DNA of 49,634 nucleotides from Actinomadura sp. HBU206391 (GCF_014323665.1 NZ_JABVEB010000035.1:1-49634), one strand, 5' to 3'. Counted from the first letter of the stretch, positions 26,139 through 34,346 are shown. The notes: generated by a model not told the origin, from the letters alone. Numbers and translations: made by a program.

Positions 26139-27050
26139 CTAGAAGTAACCTTCCTTCTTGCGGTCTTCCATGGCCGCCTCGCTGGCCCGGTCGTCGGCGC
26201 GGGTCTGGCCGCGCTCGGTGATCCGCGTCGCCGCGATCTCCTCGATGACCTCATCGAGGGTCGACGCGGTCGACTTGACGGCGCCGGTGCAGCTCATGTC
26301 GCCGACCGTGCGATAACGCACCAACGCCTCGAACGCCGGCTCGTCCTCGCCGCGGGCCGCGTACGGGCTGTCGGCGAGCAGCATGCCGTCGCGTTCGAAG
26401 ACCATGCGGGTGTGCGAGAAGTAGATCGGCGGGATCTCCAGCTCCTCGGTCTGGATGTAGTCCCAGATGTCGAGTTCGGTCCAGTTCGACAGCGGGAAGA
26501 CCCGGACGTGTTCACCCCGGCGGATCCGGGTGTTGTAGAGGTTCCACAGCTCCGGCCGCTGGTTCTTCGGGTCCCACTGGCCGAAGTCGTCGCGGAAGGA
26601 CACCACGCGCTCCTTGGCGCGAGCCTTCTCCTCGTCCCTTCTGGCCCCGCCGAACGCCGCCGTGAACTCGTGCTCCTCGATCGCGTCGAGCAGCGGCACC
26701 GTCTGCAGGCGGTTGCGGCTGGCCCGCCGCCCGGTCTCCTCGACCACCCGGCCCTTGTCGATCGCCTCCTGCACCGACGCGACGACCAGCCGTACGCCCA
26801 TCTCGGCGACCCGGCGATCGCGGTACTCGATCACTTCCGGGAAGTTGTGGCCGGTGTCGACGTGCATCACCGGGAATGGGATCGGCGCGGGCCAGAACGC
26901 CTTCTCGGCCAGGCGCAGCATCACGATGCTGTCCTTGCCCCCCGAGAACAGCAGGACGGGGCGCTCGAACTCGGCCGCCACCTCACGGATGATGTGGATC
27001 GACTCGGCCTCCAGAACAGCGAGCTGGGACAGCAGGTAGTCACTGCGCAT
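26139..27050 (-). CDS. cysD: Sulfate adenylyltransferase subunit 2 (CysD)
   Basis: This 303-residue PP-loop ATPase is the catalytic adenylyltransferase subunit. The PP-loop SGGKDSIVML appears near residue 39, then HVDTGHNFPEVIEYRD, GGARRDEEKARAKER and the C-terminal SNWTELDIWDYI typical of CysD. The start at ATG 27050 (MRSDYLLSQL) matches the family N-terminus; an upstream in-frame ATG at 27086 has no better site. cysN follows immediately. No cysH, sulfite reductase or sulfate transporter gene is in the window, so the APS made here is probably channelled to PAPS and sulfation. Confidence 0.95.
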   Translation of the reverse strand: MRSDYLLSQLAVLEAESIHIIREVAAEFERPVLLFSGGKDSIVMLRLAEKAFWPAPIPFPVMHVDTGHNFPEVIEYRDRRVAEMGVRLVVASVQEAIDKGRVVEETGRRASRNRLQTVPLLDAIEEHEFTAAFGGARRDEEKARAKERVVSFRDDFGQWDPKNQRPELWNLYNTRIRRGEHVRVFPLSNWTELDIWDYIQTEELEIPPIYFSHTRMVFERDGMLLADSPYAARGEDEPAFEALVRYRTVGDMSCTGAVKSTASTLDEVIEEIAATRITERGQTRADDRASEAAMEDRKKEGYF

Positions 27051-27140
27051 GGGACAGAGCTCTCTCTCCGCGTGGTCGGGCGGCATCGCCTGGGCAGGTG
27101 GATTCGGTATTCGGCTTCAACAGACGACGTCCATCAAACG

Positions 27141-27158
27141 ACGTCGCCCGGGCGACGT
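27141..27158. promoter_or_regulatory. 18-bp perfect palindrome between cysQ and cysD
   Basis: ACGTCGCCC and GGGCGACGT abut directly, ending at the base before the cysQ stop triplet. ACGACGTC is also repeated just before it. It may be the cysQ terminator hairpin or an operator controlling cysDN; the sequence alone cannot decide. Confidence 0.5.
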
Positions 27159-28013
27159 TCAATCGCCACCGTTGCTCTCCCGAATGCCGGCGAGCATCAT
27201 CGGCGCCAACTCCGGGTGGCAAACCAGGATATCCGGCAGTGTGGGGTCGTGTTGGTTGTAGACCAGCTCGGAGCCGTCGATCCGGGATGCGTGGGCGCCC
27301 GCGGCGAGCGCCACGGCGACCGGTGCCGCCGAGTCCCATTCGTACTGGCCGCCCGCGTGAACGTAGGCGTCGACCTCGCCGACCAGCACCGCGGAGATCT
27401 TCGCGCCGGCCGATCCGATGGGGACGATGTCGGCGGTCACTCCCCGCGCCTCGAGGTAGGCCTGAAGGCTCTGCATGAACCGTGGCGGCCTGCTGCGGCT
27501 CACCGTCACCCGGATGCGGCTGAGGTCCGGCAGATCGCGGGTGACCAGTGGTGACCGCTCGGACGTGCTCTCGTCGGTGATCTCGGCGCCGCCCGACACG
27601 GTCGCGAGGGTCCTGCCCCAGGCCGGCAGCGCCACGGCGCCCGCGACGAGGCTCCCCTTCGTCCAGAGGGCCACGTGCACGGCCCAGTCGTCGCGGCCGT
27701 CCTCGCCGAACTCGCGGGTGCCGTCCAGCGGGTCGATGATCCAGACCCGCTCGGAGCCCAGCCGGGCCGGGTCCGCCCGGCCTTCGGGTCCCTCCTCACT
27801 GAGGACCGCGTCCCCGGGCCGGTATCTCGCCAGCGCCGCCATCAGATGCTCGTGCGCCGCCTGGTCGCCGGCGTCCATCAGATCGCGGGGGTCGTCGAAT
27901 CCCTTGTCGGCGCGCAGATCCAGCAGCAGCCGCCCCGCCGAACGGGCCAGCTCCGCCGCCAGCGCGTGGTCGTCAGCCGCGACCGGGCCGTCCCCCGAGA
28001 GCTCCGTCATCAT
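27159..28013 (-). CDS. cysQ: 3'(2'),5'-bisphosphate nucleotidase (CysQ family)
   Basis: This 284-residue member of the inositol-monophosphatase superfamily probably hydrolyses PAP, the by-product of sulfotransferases, to AMP. Metal-binding motifs are visible: SEEG (near residue 73), IDPLDGTREF (near 95) and the late YEWDSAAPVAVALAAG. The neighbourhood (cysD, cysN, PAPS-using sulfotransferase) supports the CysQ assignment over other phosphatases. The start is set at ATG 28013 with AAGG upstream; the next codon is also ATG and the frame is open to 28127. It is expected to be cytoplasmic. Confidence 0.88.
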   Translation of the reverse strand: MMTELSGDGPVAADDHALAAELARSAGRLLLDLRADKGFDDPRDLMDAGDQAAHEHLMAALARYRPGDAVLSEEGPEGRADPARLGSERVWIIDPLDGTREFGEDGRDDWAVHVALWTKGSLVAGAVALPAWGRTLATVSGGAEITDESTSERSPLVTRDLPDLSRIRVTVSRSRPPRFMQSLQAYLEARGVTADIVPIGSAGAKISAVLVGEVDAYVHAGGQYEWDSAAPVAVALAAGAHASRIDGSELVYNQHDPTLPDILVCHPELAPMMLAGIRESNGGD

Positions 28014-28156
28014 CGTGCCTTCGTCGTCGCGCGGCATCGCCGCTGGGTCTATCGGCCTGATCACGCCCGGCCGGCGATCCCGCACACCCGAGCCCCATGA
28101 GACGAGACTCACACGACCCGACACCACGGAGGCTGCGGTGCTACGGATTCACCGGC

Positions 28157-29626
28157 TCAGTACGCACCGGACCCGTGCGCGACCGCAGACCAGGTCTTCC
28201 ACAGGATCTGCAGGTCGAGTGCGAGGGACCAGTTCTCCACATAGCGCAGATCGAGGCGTACAGATTCCTCCCAGGACAGATCCGCTCGCCCGCTGACCTG
28301 CCACAGACCGGTCATGCCCGGTTTGACGACGAGACGCCGCCGGACGTCGTCGCCGTACTTCGCGACCTCGTCGGGCAGCGGCGGCCTGGGCCCCACCAGC
28401 GACATGTCGCCCCGCAGCACGTTGATCAGCTGGGGCAGCTCGTCGATGGAGTAGCGGCGCAGCCAGCTCCCGATCGGGGTCACCCGCGGGTCGCTTCTGA
28501 TCTTGAAGAGCACACCGTCGTCGTGTTGGTTCTGCGCGATGAGGGCGGCCTTGCGCTTCTCCGCGTCGGGCACCATCGTGCGGAATTTCAGCACGGTGAA
28601 CTCGTGGCCGTCCTTGCCCACCCGGGTCTGCCGGAACAGGGCCGGGCCCTTGCTGGTGAGGCGGATCGCCACCGCGATCGCGCCGAACAGCGGACCGAGC
28701 AGGAGCACGGCGAACAGCGCGGCGGCCCGGTCGAACAGGCTCTTGAGCAGCTGGCGGCTACCGCTCAGCTCGGGATGCTCCACGTGCAGCAGCGGCAGAC
28801 CGGCCACCGGGCGGATGCTCGTGCGCGGGCCCGCCACGTCCATCAGGGCCGGCGCGACCACCAGGTCGGTGTCGTTCTTCTCCAGCTGCCAGGCCAGGCG
28901 ACGAAGCGCCACCCCGTCGAGTTCGGGACAGGCCAGCACCGCCACGGTGTCGGCCCTCATGGAATCGACGACCAGCGCCGTCTCGCCGAACGCGCCCATG
29001 ACCGGGACGCCCTCGACTTCGCTGAGCCCTTCGTTCCCGGCCGCGAAGGCCTCGGGAAGGCACACGGCGACGACGTCCATGCCGTGGTAGCGCTCGCGGC
29101 GCAGCTGGCGCACCAGGTCGGCCACCGCACCCCGGTGTCCCACCGCGACGACGCGCCGCATGCAGGTGCCGGCGTTGCGCAGCCGGTGCAGGTGCTTGCG
29201 CAGCAGGAAGCGGCCGAAGAGATTCAGTACGGTCGCGAGCGGCAGTGCCAGCACCACATAACCGCGGGCCAGCTCGGTCTTGGTGGCGTAGGACAGGATG
29301 GCCAGCGAGGCGGTACAGGTGAAACCGGCCTGCAGGACCCGGCGGAACTCCTCCGACCCCACACCGATGAGGCGCCGCTCATGCGCACGGAACATCACCA
29401 GCGTCGCCATCCAGAGGACCGGCAGCGAGGCGGTGACCACGACGTACCGGGTGCTGTAGGCGGTCGGCGCGCCGAACCGGACGATGAAGGCGATGAAACC
29501 CGCGGCGAGCACGCTCAGGAAGTCGACTCCGAACGCAGCGCGGACATACCAGTTCGGCCACGAGGTCGCCTGCTCTCGCCGATGCCCGGAAGTGGAATCA
29601 GCCAGAACCCGATCGACCACTGTCAT
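28157..29626 (-). CDS. Initiating polyprenyl-phosphate sugar phosphotransferase (WbaP/WcaJ-like)
   Basis: This 489-residue membrane enzyme should start repeat-unit assembly by moving a sugar-1-phosphate onto undecaprenyl phosphate. The N-terminal half has about four membrane helices and a soluble nucleotide-fold region (RRVVAVGHRGAV). The C-terminal bacterial sugar transferase domain (about residues 300-489) contains LFDRAAALFAVLL, the family motif VLKFRTMVPDAEKR, SIDELPQLINVLRGDMSLVGPRP, and KPGMTGLWQVSGR. The sugar specificity cannot be read. ATG at 29626 is chosen; an in-frame GTG at 29647 is possible. It heads the minus arm, before cysQ. Confidence 0.93.
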   Translation of the reverse strand: MTVVDRVLADSTSGHRREQATSWPNWYVRAAFGVDFLSVLAAGFIAFIVRFGAPTAYSTRYVVVTASLPVLWMATLVMFRAHERRLIGVGSEEFRRVLQAGFTCTASLAILSYATKTELARGYVVLALPLATVLNLFGRFLLRKHLHRLRNAGTCMRRVVAVGHRGAVADLVRQLRRERYHGMDVVAVCLPEAFAAGNEGLSEVEGVPVMGAFGETALVVDSMRADTVAVLACPELDGVALRRLAWQLEKNDTDLVVAPALMDVAGPRTSIRPVAGLPLLHVEHPELSGSRQLLKSLFDRAAALFAVLLLGPLFGAIAVAIRLTSKGPALFRQTRVGKDGHEFTVLKFRTMVPDAEKRKAALIAQNQHDDGVLFKIRSDPRVTPIGSWLRRYSIDELPQLINVLRGDMSLVGPRPPLPDEVAKYGDDVRRRLVVKPGMTGLWQVSGRADLSWEESVRLDLRYVENWSLALDLQILWKTWSAVAHGSGAY

Positions 29627-29827
29627 ACGTACATCACGCCCCGCCACACCAGTTGCTCACCACTCAGACGTCACAAGGACGCCTGATGGGCACCTTTGGT
29701 TCACCTAGCGCACGAACCTCATGTGGCGAGCATCTTACGGGCGCCGCAAGGCCGACGGGCGCGTTCGTCCAGACATGGGCCTGACCGGGAGCTCAATAGA
29801 TCATCCAGGGTGACGGGAGAGGCCCGA

Positions 29828-29843
29828 CGTGATCGAGATCACA
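29828..29843. promoter_or_regulatory. CRP/GlxR-like binding site
   Basis: CGTGATCGAGATCACA fits the CRP-family pattern TGTGA-N6-TCACA at every fixed position but the first base. It overlaps the pth stop codon and lies about 200 bases upstream of the initiating transferase gene. Being partly inside a coding end weakens the case. Confidence 0.35.
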
Positions 29844-30444
29844 GTGACTGAGCCCCGTGGAAGGCGTTCTGCGCGTCCGCGAGGCCCGCCCCGATGAGCG
29901 CCTCCACCGCGTCCGCGGCGCGCTCGACGTGCACATCGAGGTCTTTGCGTTCGGTCGCGGAGAAGTCGCGCAGAACGAAATCGGCCGGGTCCATCCGGCC
30001 GGGCGGGCGCCCCACCCCGAATCGAATGCGCAGATAGTCGCGGTCGCCCAGCGACTTGGTGACGGACCGGAGCCCGTTGTGGCCATTGTCCCCGCCGCCC
30101 CGCTTCAACCGGATGGAGCCGTACGGGATGTCGAGCTCGTCGTGCACGACGATGATCCGATCGAGCGGCACCTTATAGAAGTCACGCAGCCCCGCCACGG
30201 GCCCACCGGACACGTTCATGAAGGACCGCGGCTTCGCCAGCACCACACGTGTGCCGGCACCGCTCGGGCCGGGAACGTCGAGACGCCCCTCGACGACCTC
30301 GGCGCGCGTCTTGTGCGACTTGAACCGGCCACCGACGCGACCGGCCAATGCGTCGGCCACCATGAAACCGACGTTGTGCCGGTTCCCCGCGTACGCCGGA
30401 CCGGGGTTGCCCAGCCCGACTATCAACCATGGTGCTGTGCTCAT
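29839..30444 (-). CDS. pth: Peptidyl-tRNA hydrolase
   Basis: This 201-residue enzyme releases tRNA from peptidyl-tRNA that drops off ribosomes. Family motifs are [22 protein letters not shown] with the catalytic His, [25 protein letters not shown] and [15 protein letters not shown] at 30444 begins the conserved N-terminus, with GGAGCGAGG upstream. A second in-frame ATG at 30480 with the same MSTA sequence comes from a local duplication and would add 12 residues. It is followed by the polysaccharide locus rather than by its usual housekeeping neighbours. Confidence 0.95.
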   Translation of the reverse strand: MSTAPWLIVGLGNPGPAYAGNRHNVGFMVADALAGRVGGRFKSHKTRAEVVEGRLDVPGPSGAGTRVVLAKPRSFMNVSGGPVAGLRDFYKVPLDRIIVVHDELDIPYGSIRLKRGGGDNGHNGLRSVTKSLGDRDYLRIRFGVGRPPGRMDPADFVLRDFSATERKDLDVHVERAADAVEALIGAGLADAQNAFHGAQSL

Positions 30445-30507
30445 TGCCTCGCTCCGCTCGGCGGCTCGGGCTGTGCTCATGGCCACGCCTTCGGCGCGGC
30501 GGCTCGG
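30434..30507. repeat. Imperfect ~37-bp tandem duplication over the pth start
   Basis: Copy A at 30434-30469 and copy B at 30470-30507 both begin GCTGTGCTCAT and end GGCGGCTCGG. On the minus strand each contains ATGAGCACAGC, so the pth start codon region is duplicated. Confidence 0.7.
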
Positions 30508-30704
30508 GGCGCTTCGAGGCGGTGTCTTCCCTCGTCGCTCACGAGCGCTCGTTCCTCGCACTCGCTCGCTCCTCAGTCCAGACACCGCCGCGCCCCTCGC
30601 AGGCCTTCGGGGCCAGACGACGCCGGGCCCCTCATAGTGTCCATCCGTTCGCCCCGCTCGTCGGCTCGGGACGGTCTTGGGGCGGCGTCTGCCTCATCAT
30701 GCCG
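30445..30704. other. rplY-pth intergenic region rich in inverted GAGC repeats
   Basis: About 330 bases separate rplY from pth. Arms GGCGGTGTCT (30528-30537) and AGACACCGCC (30580-30589) enclose a run of CGCTCG/CTCGCTCG-type repeats. This gives an extended hairpin on either strand. No reading frame here looks like a real gene. Confidence 0.55.
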
Positions 30705-30734
30705 AAACGCCCCGCCTGGTCGGACGGGGCGTTC
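30705..30734 (-). terminator. Terminator after rplY
   Basis: AACGCCCCG (30706-30714) and CGGGGCGTT (30725-30733) form a 9-bp stem with a 10-base loop, about 40 bases past the rplY stop on its coding strand, ending in a short T-containing tail. Confidence 0.75.
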
Positions 30735-30772
30735 TCGGGCATTGCTCGGTCACCGATGGGGATCGGTGTGGG

Positions 30773-31405
30773 TCACTCGGCGGATTCGGTGCTCGCCTCG
30801 GCCGCGGGCTCGGCTTCGGCGGCCTCGGGCGCCTCGCCGCTGATCTCGGCCTCGACCTGGTCGGCGGTCTTCTCCGCGACGACGTGCAGGACCAGCAGCT
30901 CGTCATCGGCGGCCAGAGCGACGCCACGCGGGAGCTTCAGGTCCTTGGCGAGGACGGCGGTACCGACCTCGAAGCCCTCGACGTCGACCTCGACGGACTG
31001 CGGGATGTGGGTGGCCTCGGCCTCGACCGCGATCTGGACGACCTGCTGGTCCAGCATGCCGCCGGGCGCGATGTCACCGGTCACCTGCACCGGGATCTCG
31101 ACGTTGACCTTCTCACCCAGTTTGACCAGCAGAAGGTCGATGTGCTCGAGAAAACCCTTGATCGGGTCCCGCTGCACGTCCTTGGGCAGCGCGAGTTCCT
31201 CGCCGCCGTTGAGGCCGTGCACACGGAGGAGCACGTTCGGGGTCTTCAGGGCACGCATGAGGTCGTGGCCGGGAAGTGAGATGTGCTGCGGGTCGGTGCC
31301 GTGACCATAGAGGACAGCGGGCACCTTGCCGGCCCGGCGGGTGCGCCGGGCGGCACCCTTACCGAACTCGGTGCGCGGCTCGGCGGCGATGCGTACCTCG
31401 GACAC
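30773..31405 (-). CDS. rplY: 50S ribosomal protein L25 (CTC/TL5 form)
   Basis: This 210-residue protein binds 5S rRNA in the large subunit. It is the long CTC type: an L25 domain (residues ~1-92, with RTEFGKGAARRTRRAGKVPAV and LPGHDLMRAL), a beta-domain, and an acidic Glu/Ala-rich tail (EAPEAAEAEPAAEAS). GTG at 31405 has GAGGAG 8 bases upstream, matching the family start VSEVRIAAE; longer in-frame extension upstream is not protein-like. It lies downstream of prs and is followed by a terminator. Confidence 0.95.
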   Translation of the reverse strand: MSEVRIAAEPRTEFGKGAARRTRRAGKVPAVLYGHGTDPQHISLPGHDLMRALKTPNVLLRVHGLNGGEELALPKDVQRDPIKGFLEHIDLLLVKLGEKVNVEIPVQVTGDIAPGGMLDQQVVQIAVEAEATHIPQSVEVDVEGFEVGTAVLAKDLKLPRGVALAADDELLVLHVVAEKTADQVEAEISGEAPEAAEAEPAAEASTESAE

Positions 31406-31587
31406 GGCGAAAACTCCTCGTCGAATAAAAGCTGGTCGGTGCTGATCCGATACTCGATGCTCGTATCGGCGTCGAAAATCGTCGGGGCGCGCCCTGCGGC
31501 GTACGGGACCGTACAGCACAGCGTGGGGCGCACGCAGTCCCAAGAGTCTAGCCGATATACGGCCCGCAGGCCGCATCAGGGCGGCGA

Positions 31588-32565
31588 TCAGGACTGGCCG
31601 CTGAAGAGACTGGTCACCGAACCGTCGCTGAACACTTCATTGATCGCCCGGGCGAGCAGCGGCGCGATCGACAGCACCGTCAGCTTGTCGTACTGCTTCT
31701 CCTCGGGGATCGGCAAGGTGTTCGTCAGAACCACCTCGGAGATCCGGGAGTTCTTGAGCCGGTCCACCGCCGGGCCGGACAGCACGCCGTGCGTGGCGGT
31801 CGCCACGACCTTGGCCGCTCCCTGCTCGAACAGGGCGTCCGCCGCCTTCACGATCGTGCCACCGGTGTCGATCATGTCGTCGACGATCACACAGGTCCGG
31901 CCCTTGACCTCACCGACGACCTCGAAGACCTTGACCTCGTTGGCCACCTCTGGATCGCGCCGCTTGTGGATGATCGCCAGCGGGCAGCCCAGCCGGTCGG
32001 TCCATCGCTCGGCGACCCGCACGCGGCCGGCGTCCGGAGCCACCACGGTCACCTGCGAGGGGTCGAGCTTGCTCTCGACATAGCTCGCAAGGATGTCGAG
32101 CGCGAACAAATGGTCTACGGGCCCGTCGAAGAACCCCTGGATCTGCGCCGTGTGGAGGTCGACCGTGATGAGCCGGTCCGCCCCCGCGGTCTTGAACAGG
32201 TCGGCCATGAGCCGCGCCGAGATGGGCTCGCGGCCCCGGTGCTTCTTGTCCTGACGGGCGTAGCCGAAGAACGGGGCCACCACGGTGATCGTCTTGGCGG
32301 ACGCGCGCTTGAGCGCGTCCACCATGATCAGCTGCTCCATGATCCAATGGTTAATGGGGGCGGTGTGGCTCTGCATGACAAAGGCGTCACTCCCGCGCAC
32401 CGATTCCAGAAACCGAACGAACGTCTCGCCGTTGGCGAAGTCGTAGGCCGCTGTCGGAGTCAACTCGATCTCGAGGTTGTCCGCGACCTCCTCGACCAGC
32501 TCGGGGTACGCCCGGCCGGAGAAGAGCATCAGTTTCTTCGCTCCGGTCGCCTTCATGCCACTCAC
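31588..32565 (-). CDS. prs: Ribose-phosphate pyrophosphokinase
   Basis: This 325-residue enzyme makes PRPP from ribose-5-phosphate and ATP for nucleotide, His and Trp synthesis. Visible motifs: LMLFSGRAYPELVEEVA at the start, the ATP-loop region FFGYARQDKKHRGREPIS, DLHTAQIQGFFDGPVDHL with the metal-binding His, and the PRPP loop VIVDDMIDTGGTI. GTG at 32565 has GGGAGCGG upstream. It is 25 bases from the glmU stop, so glmU and prs are probably co-transcribed. Confidence 0.97.
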   Translation of the reverse strand: MSGMKATGAKKLMLFSGRAYPELVEEVADNLEIELTPTAAYDFANGETFVRFLESVRGSDAFVMQSHTAPINHWIMEQLIMVDALKRASAKTITVVAPFFGYARQDKKHRGREPISARLMADLFKTAGADRLITVDLHTAQIQGFFDGPVDHLFALDILASYVESKLDPSQVTVVAPDAGRVRVAERWTDRLGCPLAIIHKRRDPEVANEVKVFEVVGEVKGRTCVIVDDMIDTGGTIVKAADALFEQGAAKVVATATHGVLSGPAVDRLKNSRISEVVLTNTLPIPEEKQYDKLTVLSIAPLLARAINEVFSDGSVTSLFSGQS

Positions 32566-32590
32566 GTTCCGCTCCCACCCTCATTGGACT

Positions 32591-34024
32591 TCATGACTCG
32601 CCGGCGGACGCTTCCCTGGCCCGGCGTGCCGCCTCGGCGGCAGGGGTCCCAGCGCGTTTACGCTCGACCCACCCCTCAATATTGCGCTGCCGGCCTCGGG
32701 CGACCGCCATCGCCCCTGGTGGGACATCACTCACGATCACCGAACCGGCGGCGGTGTAGGCGCCGTCGCCGATCTCGACCGGTGCGACGATCATGTTGTC
32801 GCTGCCCACCTTCACGTGGTCGCCCACGGTGCTCCTGTGCTTCTCCACACCGTCGTAGTTGACGAAGACACACGCGGCGCCGATGTTCGAGCCCGCTCCG
32901 ATGTCGGCGTCCCCGACGTATGTGAGATGAGGCACCTTTGAGCCTTCCCCCACTACGGCGTTCTTTATCTCGACGTAGGTGCCGACCTTGGCCCCGCGGC
33001 GCAGCCTGGTGCCGGGCCGCAGATAGGCGAAGGGCCCGACGCCGACCTCCGGGCCGATCTCGGCGCCGACGCAGACGGCGTTGACGACGGTGGCGTCCTC
33101 ACCGACCAGGGTGTCGGTCAGGGTGGTGCCCGGGCCGATCTCGGCGCCCGCCTTGACATGGGTACGGCCGCGCAGCCGGGTGTCCGGGTGGAGGACGACG
33201 TCCGGCTCGGCCGTGACGTCGACGTCGACCCAGGTGGTCTGCGGGTCTATCACGGTGACGCCGTCGCGCATGTGCCGTTCGAGCAGCCGGTCGTTGAGCT
33301 GCCTCGTCGCCTGGGCCAGCTGCACCTTATCGTTGACGCCCTGCGTCTCGATCCAGTCCGCCGCCTTGTGGGCGCCGGCCCGGTGGCCGTCGCCGCGCAG
33401 GATGGCGATCACGTCGGTGAGATACTCCTCACCCTTGGCATTGTCGGTGGTCACCCGGCCCAGCGCGTCGCCGAGGAGCACGCCGTCGAAGGCGTACATG
33501 CCGACGTTGATCTCGCTGATGGCCCGCTGGGACTCGTCGGCGTCCTTGTGCTCGACGATCGCGCTGACGCTGCCGTCGCCCTCGCGCACGATGCGGCCGT
33601 AACCGGTCGCGTCCGGGATGTCGGTGCTCAGGATCGTCGCCGCGTTGCCCTCCTGCTCGTGGACGCGGACGAGATCCCGGAGGGTCTCGCCGCGCAGCAG
33701 CGGGTGGTCGCCGTTGGTGACCACGACGGTGCCGGCGAGGGCTCCGACCTGTTCGAAGACCATGCGTACGGCATGCCCGGTGCCACCCTGCCGGTCCTGG
33801 ACCACGGGCTGGGCGTCTGGAGCCATGTCCTTGAGGTGGGCGATGACCTGGTCGCGGCGGTGGCCGACCACGACGATCAGGCTCTGCGGGTCGAGCTCGC
33901 GGGCCGCGGTCAGCACATGGCCGACCATGCTGCGGCCGCACAGCTCGTGCAGGACCTTGGAGGTGCGGGACTTCATCCGGGTGCCCTCACCAGCGGCGAG
34001 GACGATTACAGCAGCCGGGCTCAC
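32591..34024 (-). CDS. glmU: Bifunctional UDP-N-acetylglucosamine pyrophosphorylase / glucosamine-1-phosphate acetyltransferase
   Basis: This 477-residue enzyme makes UDP-GlcNAc for peptidoglycan and other polymers. The uridylyltransferase half begins VIVLAAGEGTRMKSRTSKVLHELCG and includes QDRQGGTGHAV and TNGDHPLL. From about residue 250 a left-handed beta-helix follows, with hexapeptide repeats, RPGTRLRRGAKVGTYVE and the acetyltransferase motifs NYDGVEKH and GSDNMIVAP. GTG at 34024 is preceded by GAGGAG; that site lies inside the 13-base palindrome GAGGAGTCTCCTC, which could fold. UDP-GlcNAc could also feed the polysaccharide locus. Confidence 0.96.
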   Translation of the reverse strand: MSPAAVIVLAAGEGTRMKSRTSKVLHELCGRSMVGHVLTAARELDPQSLIVVVGHRRDQVIAHLKDMAPDAQPVVQDRQGGTGHAVRMVFEQVGALAGTVVVTNGDHPLLRGETLRDLVRVHEQEGNAATILSTDIPDATGYGRIVREGDGSVSAIVEHKDADESQRAISEINVGMYAFDGVLLGDALGRVTTDNAKGEEYLTDVIAILRGDGHRAGAHKAADWIETQGVNDKVQLAQATRQLNDRLLERHMRDGVTVIDPQTTWVDVDVTAEPDVVLHPDTRLRGRTHVKAGAEIGPGTTLTDTLVGEDATVVNAVCVGAEIGPEVGVGPFAYLRPGTRLRRGAKVGTYVEIKNAVVGEGSKVPHLTYVGDADIGAGSNIGAACVFVNYDGVEKHRSTVGDHVKVGSDNMIVAPVEIGDGAYTAAGSVIVSDVPPGAMAVARGRQRNIEGWVERKRAGTPAAEAARRAREASAGES

Positions 34025-34140
34025 TTGAGGAGACTCCTCGGCGTCGCGGACGGGACAGTCGGGCCGCACGGGAGGCGCCATATGGCCGACGACCTGCGTG
34101 AACACCAGTGATGGCAGGCCACGGCCCGCCCGACCATCGA

Positions 34141-34168
34141 AGGATACCGTCCGGCCTGTCGCTGTCAC
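34141..34168 (-). promoter_or_regulatory. Probable glmU promoter
   Basis: On the minus strand GTGACA is followed after 16 bases by TATCCT, about 115 bases upstream of the glmU start. Spacing and hexamers fit a primary-sigma promoter. Confidence 0.45.
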
Positions 34169-34177
34169 TCCGACAGG
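34155..34177 (-). terminator. Hairpin downstream of tRNA-Gln
   Basis: CCTGTCG and CGACAGG arms with a 9-base loop lie about 55 bases past the tRNA 3' end. It overlaps the probable glmU promoter and lacks a T run, so the assignment is weak. Confidence 0.35.
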
Positions 34178-34231
34178 TTGTGATTGCCCTGCCGCACCAC
34201 GGGGGCGGCATGCGCTGTGGACATCGGTGTG

Positions 34232-34304
34232 CTCCGCCGCCAGGGATCGAACCTGGAGTCTTCTGGACCAAAACCAGCTGCGTTGCCAATTACGCTACGG
34301 CGGA
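34232..34304 (-). tRNA. tRNA-Gln (anticodon UUG)
   Basis: The 73-base gene folds as a standard cloverleaf: acceptor TCCGCCG pairs with CGGCGGA, D-stem GCGT/ACGC, T-arm CCAGG-TTCGATC-CCTGG and discriminator G, as expected for Gln. The anticodon loop TTTTGGT puts TTG at positions 34-36. The anticodon stem has one terminal G-A mismatch. CCA is not encoded, which is common in actinomycetes. Confidence 0.95.
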
Positions 34305-34317
34305 TCGAGCGGACATC

Positions 34318-34346
34318 TCTTCAGCAAAAGGAAGAGCCTCGGTCAA
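34318..34346 (-). promoter_or_regulatory. Probable tRNA-Gln promoter
   Basis: TTGACC, 17 bases, then TGAAGA on the minus strand, ending 14 bases before the mature tRNA 5' end. The -35 box is close to consensus and the spacing is ideal. Confidence 0.6.

Noticed and set aside
6056..29838. Mobile element carrying the polysaccharide locus
   Set aside because: No transposase, integrase, flanking tRNA att repeat or terminal inverted repeats are visible, and base composition matches the flanks.
34026..34038. GAGGAGTCTCCTC as a glmU translation switch
   Set aside because: The palindrome overlaps the ribosome binding site but its one-base centre cannot form a normal hairpin loop; a small GC-rich coincidence is more likely.
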